From Bacteroidota bacterium (GTDB taxonomy: Bacteria > Bacteroidota > Bacteroidia > Flavobacteriales > Flavobacteriaceae), in NCBI GenBank assembly GCA_021793535.1, contig JAJYSO010000001.1:1-28662 (forward strand): a stretch of DNA of 28,662 nt. The letters are read 5' to 3'. Positions 1 through 7,607 of this stretch are shown piece after piece. The notes under the pieces were generated by a model, which saw only the letters and a list, made by a program, of their open reading frames with translations, was not told the DNA's origin and made no database searches. The translations under genes were made by a program, and so were the position numbers. Each line of letters opens with the position of its first letter. Position 1 is the stretch's first letter.

Positions 1-1
1 C

Positions 2-367
2 ACACACGATATTGTAGAACTGGTCAGCCCCACACAGTTCTACCTAAAAGGCCGATTGGACAATGTGATCAACACAGGGGGAATCAAAGTTCACCCCGAA
101 GAAGTCGAACAGCAGTTAGGGCCCTATATCAATACCAGGTTTTTTGTCTATGGAATAACGGATGAAGTTTTGGGTGAAAAAGTGGTCCTGTTTATAGAAG
201 GAAACCCTAATCAGGAAGAGCTGCAAGCCCTACGACAACACATCAAAGGATCGACTACCTTAGGTCCCTATCAAAGGCCTAAAGAGATTTTCACACTCCA
301 ACATTTTGTAGAAACACACTCTGGAAAAATCAAACGGCAGGCCACAGCCAATTTAATCCATAGCTAA
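2..367 (+). CDS. AMP-binding acyl-CoA ligase, C-terminal part (MenE-like, partial)
   Basis: The 5' end lies outside the window; the frame is open from base 2 and ends at a TAA. The visible 121 residues are the small C-terminal domain of the ANL (acyl/aryl-CoA ligase) superfamily. They include the hinge region FYLKGRLDNVINTGGIKV followed by HPEEVE, and near the end SGKIKRQATANL, which carries the conserved C-terminal lysine (SGKIKR) needed for adenylate formation. In Flavobacteriaceae a short ligase with this ending is usually O-succinylbenzoate-CoA ligase (MenE) of menaquinone synthesis. That assignment is inference, because the N-terminal domain and the neighbouring men genes are not in view. 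The gene is followed by a hairpin terminator shared with the convergent lipoprotein gene. Confidence 0.85.
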   Translation, partial: THDIVELVSPTQFYLKGRLDNVINTGGIKVHPEEVEQQLGPYINTRFFVYGITDEVLGEKVVLFIEGNPNQEELQALRQHIKGSTTLGPYQRPKEIFTLQHFVETHSGKIKRQATANLIHS

Positions 368-382
368 GCCTCTTTAATACAC

Positions 383-419
383 AAAAGGCCGCCTTAATCA
401 TTTAAGACGACCTTTTTTT
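383..419. terminator. Bidirectional hairpin terminator
   Basis: A 12-bp inverted repeat (AAGGCCGCCTTA at 385-396, TAAGACGACCTT at 403-414) is flanked by an A run on the left and a T7 run on the right. The two imperfect positions are C-A mismatches on the plus strand but G-U pairs on the minus strand, so the hairpin is stronger for the leftward transcript. It sits between two convergent genes and should end both. Confidence 0.8.
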
Positions 420-436
420 GATTGCATCAACTCCAT

Positions 437-961
437 CTATAACTGCGCTTCTTTTAGATCCACGCCATATTCTATCAGATCCGAATAATTTTGAATGTGC
501 ACATCCGGATCATTCGCAAAATCAGAAGGGATCACGACAAATCGGAAAACTTGATCATCTGTAAAAATAGGATCTAAATTCTGTAAATCATAATCGCCAT
601 CAATAAGTAATTCCACATCTGCAGCGGTATGGTTGTATACATACGTGATGGTTCCTTGATCGGTAAAAAAAGTTTGCGGAAGCAAACTATAGGTTTCAAG
701 ATCACCTTGACTCTCTATACGAAAAACCAAAATCGCATCACTCTCCAAAACCTCTATATCATCAGGAACATCCACAACGGTGGCCCACAAGTTGTTATCG
801 CTTTCATATTCGAAATGAACTTGGTCATACTCAAAGGTTTGCCCAATCACCCCTCCTCCATCTCCATCTTGTCCCGGAGGCCCCATAGGTCCGGTATCTC
901 CTTTACAAGAGATAAACAATACAGCAACTAAGGCCGTTAAATAGATAAGTGTCTTTTTCAT
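437..961 (-). CDS. Collagen-like lipoprotein of unknown function
   Basis: A 174-residue protein with a lipoprotein signal peptide (hydrophobic stretch ending LFISC, lipidated Cys at residue 19). Directly after the Cys is a short Gly-X-Y tract (GDTGPMGPPGQDGDGGG, about five triplets), then an acidic region of about 135 residues with no motif I recognise. The short collagen-like tract may act as a stiff or flexible stalk between the lipid anchor and the globular part; this is inference. Similar small lipoproteins occur in Flavobacteriaceae, but I know of no established function. The gene starts 23 bp after msrB on the same strand and is the last gene of an apparent three-gene operon ending at the 383-419 terminator. 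Confidence 0.75.
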   Translation of the reverse strand: MKKTLIYLTALVAVLFISCKGDTGPMGPPGQDGDGGGVIGQTFEYDQVHFEYESDNNLWATVVDVPDDIEVLESDAILVFRIESQGDLETYSLLPQTFFTDQGTITYVYNHTAADVELLIDGDYDLQNLDPIFTDDQVFRFVVIPSDFANDPDVHIQNYSDLIEYGVDLKEAQL

Positions 962-984
962 GATATATTGGTTTAGTACATAAA

Positions 985-1383
985 TTACTCAAATTTCAAA
1001 CTGACCGAATTAATACAATACCGCTCTCCGGTATCGGTCGGGCCATCGGGAAACACATGGCCCAAATGACCTTTACAGTTTGCACAGATTACCTCTACAC
1101 GAACCATGCCAAAACTAGTATCCTTTCTCAACTCAACACTTCCTTTAACGGCTCGATCAAAGCTGGGCCAGCCACAATTGCTCTTGAATTTTGCCTCACT
1201 CTCAAAGATTTTCTGATGGCATCCGGCACAATAATAGGTCCCCTTTTCAAAATGCAAATTATAATCGCCCGTATGTGGGTATTCTGTTCCTTTTTGCCGA
1301 AGTACTCGGTACTGCTCCGGACTGAGCAGCTCTCGCCATTCCTGATCAGTTTTAACTTGTTTTTTTGCTTTTTCTTTACTCAT
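985..1383 (-). CDS. msrB: Peptide-methionine (R)-S-oxide reductase, cytosolic
   Basis: A 132-residue, full-length MsrB with no signal peptide. It reduces methionine-R-sulfoxide in oxidised proteins. The zinc site is complete (C52xxC55 in CAGC, C100xxC103 in CANC), followed by GHLGHVFPDGP and the catalytic Cys at residue 123 (RYCINS). A cysteine at residue 70 (SNCGWPSFD) sits at the usual resolving position, so recycling by a disulfide and thioredoxin is expected. The start codon overlaps the end of the upstream lipoprotein MsrB by 8 bp (ATGAGTAA), which suggests translational coupling. Confidence 0.95.
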   Translation of the reverse strand: MSKEKAKKQVKTDQEWRELLSPEQYRVLRQKGTEYPHTGDYNLHFEKGTYYCAGCHQKIFESEAKFKSNCGWPSFDRAVKGSVELRKDTSFGMVRVEVICANCKGHLGHVFPDGPTDTGERYCINSVSLKFE

Positions 1384-1900
1384 AACTACCCACTAAACTT
1401 TCTCCTCCTTCTCGGGGTACAAACTCCAAGGAGGCTCCGTTAATACAAAATCTTTTTCCTGTTGTCTCTTTGGGTCCATCTTTAAAAACATGTCCCAAAT
1501 GCCCTCCACATTGCGCGCAAAGTACCTCAGTACGTCTATACCCCAATTTATAATCGTTCGCATACACTACCGCCCCTTCGATGGCACGATCAAAGCTCGG
1601 CCAAGAAGAGGTCGTTGTGTACTTATGGGCCATATCAAACAGCGGATTTCCACAAGCTGCACAACGTATTTCCCCCTCCGCAGTAAGTTCGATCAGCGGG
1701 CTGGAATGTGGAGGCTCTGTATCCGCTTCTCGCAGTACATAATACTGTTGTCGAGATAGGGATTCTTTCCATTCTGCTTCAGCTTTTTGGACGGTAAAAT
1801 TCCTTTTTTGAGAACGCTGAGTAGCCGTCGGCTCCACCTTATCCTGACAGCTGAACAAGAACAAGCAAAGCCCACATAAAATTCCAATTTTGTACATCAT
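1376..1900 (-). CDS. msrB: Peptide-methionine (R)-S-oxide reductase, lipoprotein form
   Basis: A second MsrB, carrying an N-terminal lipoprotein signal (GILCGLCLFLFSCQ, lipidated Cys about residue 18), so it should repair methionine sulfoxide in the periplasm or at the outer membrane. The zinc cysteines (CAAC and CAQC), the GHLGHVFKDGP segment and the catalytic Cys (RFCING) are all present. At the resolving position the sequence is TTSSWPSFD, so the resolving Cys found in the downstream copy is absent here. The frame can also be opened at a GTG at 1915. I prefer the ATG at 1900 (or 1897) because it gives a compact Lys-containing n-region, but no clear ribosome site decides it. It is the first gene of the operon. 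Confidence 0.93.
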   Translation of the reverse strand: MMYKIGILCGLCLFLFSCQDKVEPTATQRSQKRNFTVQKAEAEWKESLSRQQYYVLREADTEPPHSSPLIELTAEGEIRCAACGNPLFDMAHKYTTTSSWPSFDRAIEGAVVYANDYKLGYRRTEVLCAQCGGHLGHVFKDGPKETTGKRFCINGASLEFVPREGGESLVGSYE

Positions 1901-1992
1901 CACAGTGCTATTCACAATTAACCCGCTCTTTATCTGGTGCTGCCTTCATAGAGCTAAGTTAGGCAAAAATTAAATATTTTATGAAGAATACG

Positions 1993-2000
1993 TATATTTG
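1993..2000 (+). promoter_or_regulatory. Bacteroidota -7 box upstream of the M48 gene
   Basis: TATATTTG matches the Bacteroidota -7 consensus TAnnTTTG exactly. Transcription would start near 2005-2008, downstream of the first in-frame ATG at 1981, so translation should begin at 2020 or 2029. I see no good TTTG box upstream at the usual spacing. Confidence 0.55.
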
Positions 2001-2019
2001 TTTGTTCCTTAAAACTAAA

Positions 2020-2844
2020 ATGCAAACTATGAATACCCCAAAAGTTATTGTTGTTTTGTTCCTCTTGCTAATTGTCAGCGCTTGTCAAACCAATCCTTTT
2101 ACCGGCAAAAAAGGCCTGGCCTTAGTCTCCAATAGTGAACTTTTCCCTCAATCGTTTCAACTTTACCAGGAGACTCTAAAAGAAAGCAAAGTCATTCGTG
2201 GAACGGCCGAGGCAAAAATGGTCGACCAGGTGGGGCGTCAAATTGCTGAAGCAGCCGAAAAGTTTCTGGCTTCAACCGGGCAACAAGGATACCTTAAAGA
2301 CTATCGATGGGAATATGCGCTTATTGAAAGTGACCAAGTCAACGCTTGGTGTATGCCCGGAGGAAAAATTGCCGTGTACAGCGGCATTCTTCCCCTCACC
2401 CAAAACCGTGCTGGGTTAGCCGTGGTCATGGGACATGAAGTCTCTCACGCCCTCCTCAACCACAGTCAACAACAAGCAAGCCAAAGCCAAATCACCAACG
2501 TCATTGGAATGGGAGGAAGCACGGCGCTAAGTGGAACGCAATTCGGAAGTGTCTTCAATCAAATATACGGGATCGGTACACAATTAGGGGTAACGTTGCC
2601 TTATAGTCGAAAATTCGAGACCGAAGCAGATGAACTCGGTCTACAACTGATGGCCATTGCGGGGTATGACCCCGAAGTAGCCATTGCCTTTTGGGAACGG
2701 ATGAACGCTGCTGGAGGAAAGGCCCCTGCCGAGTTTTTAAGCACGCACCCTTCCGGTCAATCCCGCATCAACAACCTCAAAGGAAAAGTAAACGAAGCCA
2801 AAGCTACTGCCCGAAAATTTGGGGTAACTCAATTCCAAAAATAG
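2020..2844 (+). CDS. M48 family zinc metallopeptidase lipoprotein
   Basis: A 274-residue exported peptidase related to LoiP/YcaL/BepA-type M48 proteases, which act in envelope protein quality control. A lipoprotein signal ends in LLIVSAC followed by QTNPFTGKKG. The zinc motif HEVSH lies near residue 139 (GHEVSHALLNHS), and the third ligand is the Glu of TEADELG about 63 residues later. The segment NAWCMPGGKIAVYSGIL is typical of the family. The frame is open from an ATG at 1981, but a perfect -7 promoter box lies inside that extension, so I place the start at 2020 (2029 is equally possible). The gene stands alone and is convergent with the acylase gene. Confidence 0.92.
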   Translation: MQTMNTPKVIVVLFLLLIVSACQTNPFTGKKGLALVSNSELFPQSFQLYQETLKESKVIRGTAEAKMVDQVGRQIAEAAEKFLASTGQQGYLKDYRWEYALIESDQVNAWCMPGGKIAVYSGILPLTQNRAGLAVVMGHEVSHALLNHSQQQASQSQITNVIGMGGSTALSGTQFGSVFNQIYGIGTQLGVTLPYSRKFETEADELGLQLMAIAGYDPEVAIAFWERMNAAGGKAPAEFLSTHPSGQSRINNLKGKVNEAKATARKFGVTQFQK

Positions 2845-2944
2845 CTGGGAAGAAAAAGACAGTCCTATCAACTCAAAATTATTAATAAAAAAGGGCATGC
2901 ATCTTTAATCTGTCCTATCTCTACCATTCCTTTAAAAAGTACTT

Positions 2945-2971
2945 CTTAACCTTCGTTGTGTTCGGGACAGA
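2945..2971. repeat. Possible degenerate extragenic interspersed repeat
   Basis: This stretch reads CCTTCGTTGTGTTCGGGACA on the plus strand; in reverse it would encode CPEHNEG. It resembles the short repeats scattered between genes in many Bacteroidota genomes (CTTCGACTCCGCTCAGG-like). Only one copy lies in the window, so the assignment rests on memory of the repeat type. The rest of 2845-3032 shows no gene I can support. Confidence 0.3.
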
Positions 2972-3032
2972 AAAGCGCCCCACTAAAAGCCATCACTGCT
3001 CTTCTCTCTCCCATGGGATTTCTCTAAAATGT

Positions 3033-3068
3033 AAAAAAGGAAGTTGAAAAAGCCAACTTCCCTTTTTA
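3033..3068. terminator. Bidirectional hairpin terminator
   Basis: The perfect 8-bp stem GGAAGTTG (3039-3046) / CAACTTCC (3054-3061) is preceded by A6 and followed by a C and a T run. It lies between the convergent M48 and acylase genes and can serve both strands. Confidence 0.8.
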
Positions 3069-3098
3069 TAAAATGTGTCCCTTTGATCATTAAGGGAT

Positions 3099-5426
3099 CT
3101 ACTGGGCAGCCTGCCCTGGATGATAGGTCTTAATGGCCTGCTTCTTAATCGCCTTTGGCGTATAAAAGACCGGCTTCATTTCTTTTTTTCTAAACATCTC
3201 CAATTGATCGTAATAATAAGGGGATTCTGGATCTTCGCTCTCTCCATAAGCCAAGACGGAATACGCACGTGGAGTTTTATCAAATTCAACAGCAATTACC
3301 CAACCGTCTCCTCCGGTCACCCGAAGTTTAGGTTGACCGTCCACTTTGGTAGGGGCATACCAAAATACTCTAAAACAGCCGTACACCCCGCTACAACCAT
3401 TCGCCGGCTCATTCTTACCCTGCGCAAGCATACGATGCACGTCTCCCCAGGCCACATCCCAGTTTCCATATTTTGTGGACACCTCTTGAAGAGCCCAATC
3501 GAAAGCCTGAGCTGCTCGCTTTGAATCTGCTAATCCAAAAGGGGTCTCAGCCGGACGATCTGCCGACCATGGGGTGGCAAAGAGTTCTTCGGGCTTTGCC
3601 GCAAACCCTACAGATTCAGGCGATGATCCGGTATGTTTTGTCGGGGCTGTATCCACATAACGATCCCACCATATTTTAAACAACACCCCGCCACGACTCT
3701 CTTCGGAAACGGTATTATCCCATTCTTTCAACAGGGCAACAGCTTGCTTTGTTTTTGCCGGGTCGGCGGAAGCATTCTCGTTTTTCTCCACCGCTTTGAT
3801 CAAATCTTCCTTTACTCGATCGGCTAGCAGCATTCCCGTATTGCTCTTTAACTTCACAATCTCTTCCAAAGAAAACTTTTGTGAAGCATTGCCAATCAAG
3901 CTATATGATTTTTGACTTCTGAGCCTAAAAGTTGGCTGCGGAAAATAAGCAGGAAAATCTTCAGGTTTCATGATCTCATTGAGATTGGTGAAGTGAAAAG
4001 TATCATTTTCATTGTGCAAATAGCCCCCCTCCGGGTTTCTTAATTGCGGCAATTCATCCCAAGGAATCAGATCCGACCAAATTTCACTGGACTGAGTGAC
4101 CAGTTTTGCATTTCCATCACCGCTCCAGGAAACCGGCAAATCGGGAACCGTTCCATTCCAAACATAAAAAATATTGCCATCTCCATCGGCATAGGTAAAA
4201 TTAGAGGTGACAATTCCACGAATGCGCATGGCCTTTTTCCACTCCTCTAGATTGGTCGCTTCCATCATCGCTAAATACTGTTCAGCTGCCCTAAAAACAT
4301 CTGCCGCTGCAGATTTAAGGACATAAACCTTACCGTTCCCTCTGTAAATTACCGGCCCGTATTTCGTTGACAAAACCTCTCTCTTCTCCCTTGAAAAGCC
4401 CTCGCCATTTTTTACCTCAACCGTCCGTATCTCCCGGTCGATGGGATGGGATTTCCCATCCAATATATAATGGTCTGGGTTATCGGGATCCACGTGAAAG
4501 GCATAGATTTCATCCATAAAGGAATCATTGTTAGTGGTCGACCATCCCAGATGTTGATTAAACCCACCTACTGTAATTAAAGGAGCTCCGATTCGGTAAT
4601 CCCCATAATAATCGAATTTCCCTGGCACTTCAACATGTGCTTCATAATAACCGGCACTCCAGCTCAAATGTGGATTCCGCACTAAAACCGCCTTACCTGA
4701 AGAAGTCCGGCTAGGGGCAAAAGCCCATGCATTAGAACCCAGATCAATAGGAGGGGCCACATAACGAGTACCCATTCGTTCCCAAAAATCCATATTTGAT
4801 GTGGGGTCGGCTTGTCCAATCCCATTATCCTTCCAGGCTTGTGGAGGGTGATTCTTCAATTTGCGAAGAAATTTGTTGACCGAAGATAAACTCACCGATT
4901 CTATTCCGGCTGCATGCACGTCATACACCGTAAAGAAAGGCTGCACCCAATCTTCCAATTCCTCCGGATGCAATTCAATATAGCGATTTACCGCCAATGT
5001 AAAGCCCTCGATAATTGCTCGGGCCTCTTCATTCAATTCAGGCCAAGTACGCACTGCTTTCTCATAACGGATCTGATTGGCAATATCGTTATCAACGGCA
5101 CTGTGTAAGCGCCCCGCATCTATCTCATGATATTTTGCCCACTCTCCTCTTGCTTTAATCAAATCGTTGATAACCCGGTCGTGATAATCCTCCATTTGTA
5201 CATATCCTAAACCGAATCCGGCCGCTTTTATATTCTGCGCTGAAATATGCGGAACCCCGTAATCGGTTCGTTGAATGAGCACCTGCTCTGACAATTCTTT
5301 TACCTGATCACTAGAAGGATAGGATGTTGGTGTATCCCCGCCATTTGCACTGGCTGCCACCGCCACTCCAGAAAATCCGAACGCTACAAAAAGTAAAACA
5401 CATAGACAATTTCTTCGAAATCTCAT
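3099..5426 (-). CDS. Penicillin acylase family Ntn hydrolase (AHL-acylase type), secreted
   Basis: A 775-residue precursor with a Sec signal peptide (basic RFRRN, hydrophobic core, VAVAASA). Members of this N-terminal-nucleophile family hydrolyse amide bonds of acylated substrates such as beta-lactams, acyl-homoserine lactones or other N-acyl compounds in the periplasm. The alpha part begins with RTDYGVPHI near residue 53. The autoprocessing site is DLG/SNAWAF, making Ser231 the predicted nucleophile at the start of the beta subunit. NPHLSW follows, and an Asn in the IVTSNFTYADGDGN segment is the likely oxyanion residue. Length and layout resemble the PvdQ/QuiP/aculeacin-acylase branch more than penicillin V acylases. 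The substrate cannot be read from the sequence. It is a single gene, divergent from the NagB fusion. Confidence 0.9.
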   Translation of the reverse strand: MRFRRNCLCVLLFVAFGFSGVAVAASANGGDTPTSYPSSDQVKELSEQVLIQRTDYGVPHISAQNIKAAGFGLGYVQMEDYHDRVINDLIKARGEWAKYHEIDAGRLHSAVDNDIANQIRYEKAVRTWPELNEEARAIIEGFTLAVNRYIELHPEELEDWVQPFFTVYDVHAAGIESVSLSSVNKFLRKLKNHPPQAWKDNGIGQADPTSNMDFWERMGTRYVAPPIDLGSNAWAFAPSRTSSGKAVLVRNPHLSWSAGYYEAHVEVPGKFDYYGDYRIGAPLITVGGFNQHLGWSTTNNDSFMDEIYAFHVDPDNPDHYILDGKSHPIDREIRTVEVKNGEGFSREKREVLSTKYGPVIYRGNGKVYVLKSAAADVFRAAEQYLAMMEATNLEEWKKAMRIRGIVTSNFTYADGDGNIFYVWNGTVPDLPVSWSGDGNAKLVTQSSEIWSDLIPWDELPQLRNPEGGYLHNENDTFHFTNLNEIMKPEDFPAYFPQPTFRLRSQKSYSLIGNASQKFSLEEIVKLKSNTGMLLADRVKEDLIKAVEKNENASADPAKTKQAVALLKEWDNTVSEESRGGVLFKIWWDRYVDTAPTKHTGSSPESVGFAAKPEELFATPWSADRPAETPFGLADSKRAAQAFDWALQEVSTKYGNWDVAWGDVHRMLAQGKNEPANGCSGVYGCFRVFWYAPTKVDGQPKLRVTGGDGWVIAVEFDKTPRAYSVLAYGESEDPESPYYYDQLEMFRKKEMKPVFYTPKAIKKQAIKTYHPGQAAQ

Positions 5427-5548
5427 TTTTATTATTTTTTAGTTGAGCCCTCGCAATTTACCATTTTTATGAAACAAGCCTCCCTTCTTTTACAGAAACT
5501 CCTCATTTTTTTGATATTCCTTTAATAGAATAGTTTTAGAAATAACTC

Positions 5549-5556
5549 TACATTTG
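5549..5556 (+). promoter_or_regulatory. Bacteroidota -7 box upstream of the NagB fusion gene
   Basis: TACATTTG is an exact TAnnTTTG match. Its last three bases are the TTG at which the longest reading frame would open, so that TTG cannot be the true start if this box is used. The ATG at 5587 is then about 25 nt downstream of the expected transcription start. Confidence 0.55.
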
Positions 5557-5586
5557 AATCAAAAATTTAACCAAATCCTTTGCCCT

Positions 5587-7512
5587 ATGCCAGCAGCAAG
5601 TTTACAGCCCGATTTAATCAACAGTTTTGAACGGGTGCCCGTTCAGATATTCAGCAACTCCAAATCGGGTGCTCAATATATTGCCAGCCGCATTGCAAAG
5701 CTTATTAAAACTAGACAGGAAGAACAAAAAACTTGTGTATTGGGACTGGCCACCGGATCTACTCCTGAAGTACTCTATACCGAACTGATTCGGTTGCACC
5801 GAGAAGAGGGGTTGAGTTTTAAAAATGTCATCACCTTCAACTTGGATGAATATTACCCCATGGCTAAAGAAAACCCGAACAGTTATTATTTTTACATGCA
5901 CGATAGGCTTTTCAACCATATTGATATCCTCCCTGAAAACGTTCATATCCCGAAAGGATATGTTCCCAAAAACCAACTCGGCGAAGCTTGTGAGGCATAC
6001 GAAAAGGACATCAAAAAAGCCGGAGGTATTGATATCCAGTTATTGGGAATCGGACAAAACGGGCACATAGGATTTAACGAACCGGGATCCAGCCTCCACT
6101 CCACCACCCGTTTAATTCCTTTGGACAATCACACGCGTTTGGCCAATGCCTCTCATTTCGGGAAGCTTTCGGAGGTGCCTCGGTTGGCTGTAACCACCGG
6201 CATTCAAACCATTATGGGCGCCAAGGAAATCATCTTATTAGCTTGGGGAGACAACAAGGCTATGGCCATCCAAAAAGCCGTTGAGGACCACCCAACGGAA
6301 ATGGTCCCAGCTTCACTGCTTCAAAACCATCCCAACTGTACCTTTGTCATCGATGAAAATGCGGCCCAAAACCTGATCCGATATCAATCTCCATGGCTAA
6401 CAGGAGCAATCAAATGGACGGAAAAACTGATCCGAAAAGCCGTGTGTTCCCTAGCTCTGGAACTAGACAAGCCCATTTTGATGTTGACCGATCAAGACTA
6501 CAACGATTGTGGACTAAGTGATCTTATAGAAGAACACGGCTCAGCTTATGATATCAACCTAAAGGTTTTTAACGGCATGAAACGCACCATTACCGGGTGG
6601 CCGGGTGGAAAACCCAACGTCAACATCATTGGCCATCCCGAACGGGCGACACCAGCGAAAAAGCGTGTCCTTATCTTTTCCCCTCACCCCGACGACGATA
6701 TCATCTCTATGGGAGGGACTTTCATTCGTTTACACGAACAAGGACACGATGTGCATGTCGCTTATCAAACCTCGGGTAACATCGCCGTAGGCGATGAATT
6801 AGTAGAACGATTTTTGGACTTCTCTACAGGCTTCGACAAGCTGTTTGCCATCCAAGATCGACCCAGCCAAGTCATTTTTGAAAAGGCTAAAACTTTTTTC
6901 AAAACCAAACAAAAACAAGACCTGGATCTTCCAGAGATTCGTAAAATCAAAGGGCTCATTCGGCGTTGTGAAGCCAAGGCCACCTGTAGGTATGTTGGAT
7001 TGGAAGAAGATCATGCCCACTTCTTGGATCTCCCCTTTTATGAAACGGGAACCATTAAAAAAGATACACCTAAAGAAGAAGATATAAAAATCGTCACGGA
7101 TCTTATTCAAGAAATCCAACCACATCAAATTTATGCTGCAGGGGATTTGGCCGATCCACACGGTACCCATAAAGTCTGTCTGGATATCCTTATCGAAGCC
7201 CTGAATCGATTAAAAGAAAAAGCCTTCATGAAGGATTGTTGGGTATGGCTTTACAGAGGAGCTTGGCAGGAGTTCGAGCCCTATGAGATCGAAATGGCTA
7301 TCCCTATGAGTCCTGATCAAGTCATCCAGAAACGAAATGGAATTTTGATTCATCAAAGTCAAAAAGACGCTGTTCCGTTCCAAGGGGAAGACAAACGAGA
7401 GTTCTGGCAAAGGGTCGAGGATCGCACAGCAGAAACTGCCCGTTTATACGACAAGCTCGGGTTACCACAATACGCTGCATTAGAAGGATTTGTAAGGTAC
7501 CCATACCAATAG
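5587..7512 (+). CDS. nagB: Glucosamine-6-phosphate deaminase fused to PIG-L/LmbE-like deacetylase domain
   Basis: A 642-residue two-domain protein. Residues about 15-260 are a NagB deaminase/isomerase (glucosamine-6-P to fructose-6-P plus ammonia). They show the phosphate loop ATGSTPE, NLDEYY (Asp87) and GQNGHIGFNEPGSS (His160, Glu165). Asn158 stands where E. coli NagB has catalytic Asp141. Residues about 360-560 are a PIG-L/LmbE zinc deacetylase-like domain with PHPDDD near 366-371 and DPHGTH near 523-528, the expected metal ligands. This long NagB architecture is known in Bacteroidota, but the role of the second domain is not established; acting on N-acetylated amino sugars is a reasonable guess. 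The start at 5587 is chosen because the TTG at 5554 overlaps the promoter box. The gene is monocistronic as far as can be seen. Confidence 0.92.
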   Translation: MPAASLQPDLINSFERVPVQIFSNSKSGAQYIASRIAKLIKTRQEEQKTCVLGLATGSTPEVLYTELIRLHREEGLSFKNVITFNLDEYYPMAKENPNSYYFYMHDRLFNHIDILPENVHIPKGYVPKNQLGEACEAYEKDIKKAGGIDIQLLGIGQNGHIGFNEPGSSLHSTTRLIPLDNHTRLANASHFGKLSEVPRLAVTTGIQTIMGAKEIILLAWGDNKAMAIQKAVEDHPTEMVPASLLQNHPNCTFVIDENAAQNLIRYQSPWLTGAIKWTEKLIRKAVCSLALELDKPILMLTDQDYNDCGLSDLIEEHGSAYDINLKVFNGMKRTITGWPGGKPNVNIIGHPERATPAKKRVLIFSPHPDDDIISMGGTFIRLHEQGHDVHVAYQTSGNIAVGDELVERFLDFSTGFDKLFAIQDRPSQVIFEKAKTFFKTKQKQDLDLPEIRKIKGLIRRCEAKATCRYVGLEEDHAHFLDLPFYETGTIKKDTPKEEDIKIVTDLIQEIQPHQIYAAGDLADPHGTHKVCLDILIEALNRLKEKAFMKDCWVWLYRGAWQEFEPYEIEMAIPMSPDQVIQKRNGILIHQSQKDAVPFQGEDKREFWQRVEDRTAETARLYDKLGLPQYAALEGFVRYPYQ

Positions 7513-7561
7513 CCTGAAATTTTATTTTAAAAAAGAGGAGAACCTCCATTAGAAAGTCTTA

Positions 7562-7592
7562 CTTGACAATGCCGTCAATTTCTTTACCTTTG
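7562..7592 (+). promoter_or_regulatory. Bacteroidota promoter of the YeeE/YedE pair
   Basis: CTTG at 7562-7565, a 19-nt spacer and TACCTTTG at 7585-7592 give near-consensus -33 and -7 boxes. Transcription would start around 7598, leaving a leader of only about 10 nt before the ATG at 7608. Confidence 0.7.
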
Positions 7593-7607
7593 TTTTAAAT
7601 TTTTTCT

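Noticed and set aside
1057..1443. 128-codon open frame on the plus strand
   Set aside because: It is antisense to the two msrB genes, which show complete motif sets.
2891..3012. Small minus-strand frame (about 22 codons) in the M48-acylase spacer
   Set aside because: The short reading (MGERRAVMAF... ending CPEHNEG) looks like a translated intergenic repeat rather than a gene.
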